A DNA stretch of 64,000 nucleotides from Clarkia xantiana subsp. parviflora (lineage: Eukaryota; Streptophyta; Magnoliopsida; Myrtales; Onagraceae): positions 42,982,756 to 43,046,755 of the forward strand of contig JAPTYO010000009.1 in the NCBI GenBank assembly GCA_036873135.1, given 5' to 3'. Position 1 is the first letter of the stretch; the number at the start of each line of letters is the position of its first letter. The notes beneath the pieces were generated by a model. The model did not search any database and was not told the origin of the DNA. It saw nothing but the letters and a program-made list of their open reading frames with translations. Positions 58,225-64,000 of the stretch are shown in pieces. The position numbers were made by a program, and so were the translations under genes.

Positions 58225-59663
58225 TTCAGCCTTCGCAAGTCACGCCACTAGAGGCAATTCTCCAACGGACGCCACTAGAGGCATCGCCAAAGGGTCTCCG
58301 GTACGGTCTGACGTAGAGGTCTTCCGACACCAGAGGTTTTCCGGTACGGCTTGACGTAGAGGTCTTCCGTTACCACTCGCCACTAGAGGCATCACCAAAG
58401 GTTCTCCGGTACGGTCTGACGTAGAGGTCTTTCGCCACCAGAGATATCACCAGAGGTTTTCCGGTACGGTCTGACGTAGAGGTTTTTCCGTTACCACTCG
58501 CCACTAGAGGCGTCACCAGAGGTTGTTGGTACTGTCTGACATAGATGTCTTCTGTTACCAATCATCACCAAAGGTTTTACTTTATTGCACGCCACTGGAG
58601 GCTTTTCCTTATCGCTCGCCACTGGAGGCAACGTCGATTAAGGTTTTACTTTACTGCACGCCACTGGAGGCTTTACATTTCCGCATGCCACTAGAGGTTT
58701 CACTTTTCTGCACGCCACTAGAGGCTTTACTTTCTCGCACGCCAACCGAGGCTTTATTTTCTGCACGACCAATGGAGGCGCCGCCAACAGGGGCACCGCC
58801 GACGGAGGTTCTATTTTTAGCGCTACCAATGGAGGCACCGCCAACAGGGGCACCGCCGACGGAGGTTCCACTTTCTACATCGCCAACAGGGGCACGCTAA
58901 TGGAGGCACCGCCAACAGGGGCACCGCCGACAGAGGCTCTACTTTTTTTTTTTTTGCACTTTCCAAAATAAGCCAGGAGCTCCCTTGAAGACTCGAAGAC
59001 TCAAAGAAAGACACGCTTATCATCCAAAATTCTCCGGTACGGTCTGACGTAGAGGTCTTTCGCCACCAGAGATATCACCAGAGGTTTTCCGGTACGGTCT
59101 GACGTAGAGGTTTTTCCGTTACCACTTGCCACTAGAGGCGTCACCAGAGGTTGTTGGTACTGTCTGACATAGTTGTCTTCTGTTACCAATCATCACCAAA
59201 GGTTTTACTTTATTGCACGCCACTGGAGGCTTTTCCTTATCGCTCGCCACTGGAAGCAACGTCGATTAAGGTTTTACTTTACTGCACGCCACTGGAGGCT
59301 TTACATTTCCGCATGCCACTGGAGGCTTCACTTTTCTGCACGCCACTAGAGGCTTTACTTTCTCGCACGCCAACCGAGGCTTTTCTTTTCTGCACGACCA
59401 ATGGAGGCGCCGCCAACAGGGGCACCGCCGACGGAGGTTCTATTTTCAGCGCTACCAATGGAGGCACCGCCAACAGGGGCACCGCCGACGGAGGTTCTAC
59501 TTTCTACATCGCCAACAGGGGCACGCTAATGGAGGCACCGCCAACAGGGGCACCGCCGACAGAGGCTCTACTTTTTTTTTTTTTTTTTTGCACTTTCCAA
59601 AATAAGCCAGGAGCTCCCTTGAAGACTCGAAGACTCAAAGAAAGACACGCTTATCATCCAAAA
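58225..59663 (+). repeat. GTCTGACGTAGAGG and CGCCACTAGAGGC arrays with a 628-bp duplication
   Basis: Short units (GGTACGGTCTGACGTAGAGG; CGCCACTGGAGGC; GCCAACAGGGGCACCGCC) repeat across the region. A 628-bp block (58402-59029) is followed immediately by a near-identical copy (59030-59663); the second is about 6 bp longer, chiefly in a poly-T run. Apparent plus frames (58523-58900, 59151-59852) only translate these repeats. Confidence 0.9.
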
Positions 59664-59731
59664 TTCGGTGTTTCCTTATCTTTGGACAAATCCCCTCGAA
59701 CATGTTCTACGGGAATCCGCCCAAAGAGGGG

Positions 59732-60429
59732 TGTTGGATCACGGTGGAACTCCAATGCGGACTTTGACGGCGATCCTAGCTCCTTCGCTCCACGCAATCC
59801 TGCAAGAGGGGATAGACCGGGCGGTGACCCAGAATCCCTCTCCGATGCTTAAATGAGTATCTAGTACGAACTGGCAAGCAATAATCTCAAAGGGTATGTC
59901 ATTCAACGTAAGTCATCTGAGGTGACCTCTTGCCCATTTTATAGGCGAAGAGATGCCTCAGTTACCTGGTGAACCGTTAGGGGTGGTTAGCCCGTATCCC
60001 GCGTATCTCGGGTGTGATCCCGCGTATCTCAGCCACGCCCCGCGTATCTTGGCCACGCTCCGTGTATCTTAACCACGTTCCGCGTATCTCGGCCACGCCC
60101 CGCGTATCTTGGCCTTATCCTCTGATAACGAGTCCCGACTCCCGTCGGGGACTCCAGAGTTATCTCGTTGTGTCACCGCTCGGGGCCCCTCGTCATCGTG
60201 ACAGGGCCAATCGTTCTTAGGGTTTCGTCATCGGGGCCTACTTAAAGGCTTCTCATCGGGAGCTTCCAGCTCATCTGTCGGAACCGACTCTGTCGGGACC
60301 TTTCATCATCGGGACTCCCTTCGTCGGGACCCTTCTCCTGGGCCGTCTTGACCTTCATTTGGGGCCTGGTGGGCATGTTTTCCGTTTCCTCGCCGTTAAA
60401 GGGCCTGACGGCTGTAGTCGAACCCATCA
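59732..60429 (-). repeat. 3' LTR of element A2
   Basis: 698 bp, TGATGGGTTCG to GTGATCCAACA on the minus strand. TATA box complement at 59937-59944. Hairpin stems 59834-59838/59809-59813 and 59827-59830/59819-59822 have the same sequence as in A3. The U3 tandem of CGTGGCCGAGATACGCGG words lies at about 60000-60115. Very similar to the A3 LTR in opposite orientation. Confidence 0.9.
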
Positions 60430-60443
60430 TTTGCCCCCAAGAC
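60430..60443 (-). promoter_or_regulatory. Polypurine tract of A2
   Basis: Minus strand GTCTTGGGGGCAAA beside the LTR start; same as A1. Confidence 0.75.
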
Positions 60444-60812
60444 ATGAGGGACTTTTAGTTCATCGTGTCTTCCAACTCCCGACCTCCCGATATTGGAATC
60501 AGGGATTTTTCCCTTGACATGGTCATTTAGTACTAATCTTTTCCTTCACGTTTCCTCAGCGTTTTGTGGGTAACTGCCAAATCCCAGGGGTCTCCTTGAT
60601 TCCCCAGTTCATTAAATGCAGTAGATAGTGTAGCGACGTTTTCGGCCCTCGTGCCTGATTTTTCGCGCCTGTTCTTTTCTGAAAAGTGCTTTTCAGGCCA
60701 TTTCATCATTACGTCTGTTGTCCTTCTGCACGTTTCATCTCAACGGTCCAGATTAAAACTCTTCGACTTCGACGACTCGGATCGAAGTGTCCCTTCAACT
60801 GTCCTCTTCGCC

Positions 60813-60825
60813 TATAAAACCCTAG
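60813..60825 (+). promoter_or_regulatory. TATA/telobox-like promoter of the A2 antisense gene
   Basis: TATAAAACCCTAG, 167 bp before the ATG at 60980. It matches the A1 box TATAAAACCCTAA at 8033. Confidence 0.55.
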
Positions 60826-60979
60826 CCATGGTCACAGTTTAACTTTTACCGTTTCCGAATTCTCAAAAGCTCTCTGCAACTTCTCTGCGAATTCAAGCTC
60901 TGTAATTCCGAAGGTCTCAGAGTTTCTCCGGTCATCTTTCCGGCGACGCCCAGTTCATTTCCTCAACTTCTACTTCATC

Positions 60980-63678
60980 ATGTCTGGTAAGGACTTTTCC
61001 TTCATTGCTTGTTCGTCTTTTCCTTATTTATAGCTTTCCGAGAATCCCACTGTGTTTTTCTTGCCATTGTTACTTTTCAGACAGCGGGTCCAGCTCTGAG
61101 GGGAGAAAGCCTTTTAATTTTGATTATGCTCTGAATGAAATCTCCAATACTGCCTATGATGCAGCCCTCCGAGAGGGTTGTATCACTTCTACTTGGGATC
61201 CCCGTTTCCCGTATCCTTGGCCTCGCCCCTCGGGTAACCCTGAGGTCACTCGTCCCCAAAAAGGGGAGGTATTTGTCTCTACGGGGCAAGTATCAGCGGG
61301 GATCAGATTCCCCTTATGTGGTAATCTGGTCGAAATGTGCCAGCATTACAAGACGCATCCCACTACCTTCTCTCCCCATGCCATCCGCCTATGGAACGCC
61401 TTCCAGATTCTCTGCTTCCGACAGAAGTGGGTTTACAGCCTCCAGCTCTTCAGAACCTTCTACGGGATGAAGTGCAACGAGGCGGGGGTTTGTGCCTTCT
61501 ATCCTCGGATGCCCAAGTGGAGTAAGCAGCAGCTTGCACGGTGTAACTGGACCAATGACACCTAGAAGGTGGTCAAGGGTCGGGGACTCCTGATTGACAC
61601 GGGGTCTGACAACAGTGGTTGGAAGAGGAGTTACTTCTTCATCCGACACTCTTCGATCCCCTGGCCCCGATGGGAGGTGGCAGCAGACTCCCCGCCTGCC
61701 TTCCACACCTATACCGACGAAGATTTCGAAACTCTTCAACTCATCCAGCTTTACCGATGGGGGGAGTCCTACACTCCCCTCGACGCCAATTCCCTCGTGG
61801 AGCGGGACCTGGTGAACGCCGGGATCCGACTCCTCGATATAATCTCCGGGGGGCAGCTTTTTCGACGGCCCTTCTAATATGGTTCACTGGGTAAACTTCT
61901 AACTCTTCTTCGTTTACTGTTTGCAGCCAAGAAGGTATCTGTGCTGACCGATCTGTTCCTTAAGCAGGGGGAGACCGATGCTGTTCGCCCTTCGCGGAAG
62001 AGGAAGTCCGCCAAGAAGGCTGCTGCTCAGTCGGGGTCTCCTTCTACGGAGCCACCCAAGCGGAAGCGGGTGGAGCTGGACCAACTCTTCGACGTCTAGA
62101 CTGCTGAGGAAGGTAAAAAGCTTCGACTCGCTATTAAATCGTATAGGAGGATGGTCCCGAGGGATTTGATTCCTTCGACCCAGGAGGCTCGTATTGCTGA
62201 TGTTAGACGGATCCTTCGGGGCGAAACTCCTCGTGTCCTGAAGGCGGACTACTATCATTATCATGGGAAGGATCAATAAGTCTCCCGACGTATCGTTTGG
62301 TGTAAGAATCCTGATGAACTCCCTGACTACATTTCTGAAGCCTCTCGTCCTCCAGGTGCAGGTCGCTCGGGAGTTCCATCGGGTGCTGCAGCTTCCGCGG
62401 ATGCCCCGTCTTCAACAGGGGTGCCTCCCTCCACTGGAAGAAAACCCCGAACGACGAACAGTTTCGTCGGGTGGAAAGCTTGGACTCCTCCGAGGAGACT
62501 GATGAGGGGGGCTCCCTTCGTCATCGTCGGAGGACGGGGCAGTCTCCCCTGAAACCAACCTCTCAGGGGCCGCCCCCTTCATCTTCTCCGCAGCAGCGGC
62601 AGCCATCGCCTATCCACAACTTCACTCCTTCACCCGTCCGGGTCGAGACGGAGGCATGCCCTCCCGCGTTTCGTCGTCCTCCTCCTGTCGCTCTCGATTG
62701 GAAATTTCTATAGGCCCTTCGACCCCTCACAAGCGAATGCCCCCTGGACTCCCATCTAGACGCTGCAAGGAGTCCCGCTCAGACAAGGGGAGCAGCACCA
62801 GGACCTGGCCCTGCATCTGCTGGCAGGCTCGATCCTGCCTACCATGCGGTATCCGATTTCCCTCAATCGGACGGCCATGCATCGGGATGTCAGAGAGATG
62901 TCCCTGCGTCGGATAGAGGTAAAACTTCGCTTCTCTCTTTCAATGATAAATCGGGTTGTTTGTCTATTAACACTTTTTTCTCTTATTGTAGGAGCTCGGG
63001 GACTTCAATCGTCTTTTTGGGTACCTCATCGCCTATGATGAGTCCCGGGAGCGGGACCGAGCAGCCCTCGACAAGCTCAAGGAGGATCTTAAGGCCTCCC
63101 AGTCTTCGCGGGGAAAACTTGTCAAGGAGCAGGCTGTCCTTGACCAAAAGGTTCGGGACCTCCAGAAGCAGGTCGGGGACTTTGAGGGGCTCCTGAGGCA
63201 AGAGCGACAGGAGCGGCAGGCTGCTGTGGACAAGCTGGTCCTTGAGAAGAAGGCTGCCGAGGACAAGCTGGTCCTCGAGAAGAAGGCTCTGGAGGAGCAA
63301 ATCGCGGGATTTCCTGCGCAGCTGGTCGAGGCGGAGGCCAAGGGCCGGGAGGATTATCGGAGGTCTGAGGACTTCCAGGCCGACGCTATGAAATTCTTTG
63401 GCGCGGAGGTGGAGAACACTCTCTTCAATGTGGTTGAGGAGCTCCACCTGGAGTATGGCGATGCCATCAATTTTGACAAGTCTCCTTCCCTCGCCCCCTT
63501 CGCTAAGAAATACTTTGCTCTTTCTGAGGAGAGTGATGGGGGGAGTACTCCCGCAATTGCCGAAGACGTAACAAATGCTCCGATAGTCGATCCTCCCGAG
63601 GCCAACCCTGTGGAACCTTCTGCTACCGACTCCGCGGACCCAGCTGCTGCCGATGTTGCCGACAAGGACCAAGCTTAA
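60980..63678 (+). pseudogene. Antisense spliced gene of A2, decayed copy
   Basis: Same exon plan as the A1 antisense gene: exon 1 is 60980-60986 (ATG TCT G, donor GTAAGG); exon 2 is 61081-61890 (after TTTTCAG, donor GTAAAC); exon 3 is about 61968-62918; exon 4 is 62992-63678 (after TTGTAG). Exon 2 carries the same GQVSAGIRFPLCG and YKTHPTTFSPHAIR stretches. Lesions: TAG at 61563-61565 where A1 has Trp, an extra T in the run near 61860, TAG at 62097-62099, TAA at 62277-62279, and further frameshifts in the Pro/Ser part of exon 3. The Lys/Arg cluster at the start of exon 3 and the coiled-coil exon 4 (open) are kept. It is transcribed, if at all, convergent to the A2 pol. Confidence 0.75.
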
Positions 63679-63799
63679 ACGTTTATCTTTAGAGTCCTTG
63701 TATTTTCTCCTTTTTTGTCATCATCGGGACTTTGAGCCCTTATCAACTATCAGACTTTCTCAGTTCCGATTTTCTTGATGCATTTCTTCCAGTGGCTTT

Positions 63800-64000
63800 A
63801 CTATATTTCCATACATCACTTAAGACGATTTAATAACTTGCACCACTTAAGGCGACTTTTCTGTGCACCACTTAAGGCGACTTAATATTACTTAGAGTAA
63901 ATCTAAGAATCATGCATCACTTAAGACGACTTAATATCGTGCACCACTTAAGGCGATTTTATATCGTGCACCACTTAAGGCGACTTAATATTACTTAGAG
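63800..64000. repeat. Tandem array of A2 at the 3' end of the antisense gene
   Basis: Units of about 22-60 bp share CACCACTTAAGGCGACTT, with CTTAAG palindromes and TATTACTTAGAG links, continuing past the window. Same position as the 51-bp array of A1, and also built around CTTAA(G) palindromes, though the unit is different. Confidence 0.8.

Larger units (their letters stand above)
53222..59731 (+). mobile_element. Element C: LTR with a long non-coding, repeat-rich interior
   Basis: An LTR (53222-54236) is followed by a primer-binding site and about 5.5 kb without any gag or pol domain, made of successive tandem arrays. It is interrupted at 59732 by A2. It may be a large non-autonomous LTR element, or the unusually long leader of an autonomous one whose genes lie beyond the window. 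It appears inserted in the B4 gag (left flank ACAAC). Confidence 0.6.
59732..64000 (-). mobile_element. Tat-lineage gypsy element A2, minus strand, runs off right edge
   Basis: On the minus strand the 3' LTR (60429-59732) is preceded by a polypurine tract, an antisense gene (plus strand, 60980-63678) and a tandem array entering the window edge. The pol is expected right of 64000. The layout mirrors A1. Left target site: AGGGG at 59727-59731. Confidence 0.85.

Noticed and set aside
59151..59852. 233-codon plus frame in element C
   Set aside because: It only translates short repeats and runs into the A2 LTR.

Overview
The window is a transposable-element-dense stretch of a large plant nuclear genome, most likely a eudicot. 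The evidence is nested Ty3/gypsy and Ty1/copia LTR retrotransposons, a CACTA-like DNA transposon end, TATA-microsatellite-rich intergenic DNA, plant-type splice sites and a telobox promoter element. I see no tRNA, rRNA or CRISPR array and no clearly intact host gene. The species cannot be read from the sequence.

Layout, left to right. 1-9097: 5'-truncated Tat-lineage gypsy element A1 (+) with an open gag-pol, a 51-bp tandem array, a spliced gene on the opposite strand, and the 3' LTR. 9098-11997: AT-rich DNA and an LTR-like remnant. 11998-15521: LTR and degraded gag of family-B element B1. 15522-16425: CACTA-like sequence. 16545-26891: B2, a broken pol with 69-bp, 66-bp and 18-bp arrays, an antisense spliced gene and a 3' LTR. 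26892-32162: AT-rich spacer with a small exon-like remnant, a solo copia LTR and an old local duplication. 32163-35170: B3, LTR plus gag without pol. 35171-42792: a minus-strand copia pol fragment abutting a plus-strand copia element. 42793-46941: A3 (+), a decayed gypsy element truncated in pol. 46942-50887: minus-strand copia gag, LTR and RT/RNase H. 50888-53221: B4, LTR plus gag. 53222-59731: element C, an LTR followed by about 5.5 kb of non-coding repeat arrays. 59732-64000: A2, a family-A element on the minus strand that runs off the right edge.

How it works together. Family A has sense gag-pol, then a tandem array, then a convergent spliced antisense gene, then the PPT and 3' LTR. The antisense gene in A1 is intact (842 residues predicted from four exons). 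Its first coding exon is only 7 nt long, and it has its own TATA plus AAACCCTAA promoter inside the element. A2 carries a decayed copy with the same exon plan and promoter. Family B carries a related layout with a different coiled-coil antisense gene.

A second shared feature is a hairpin just downstream of the TATA box in all seven family-A and family-B LTRs. Its stems change sequence between copies but keep pairing. Most other coding sequence is broken by stops, frameshifts or truncation. Splice sites, family names and element boundaries are read by eye.
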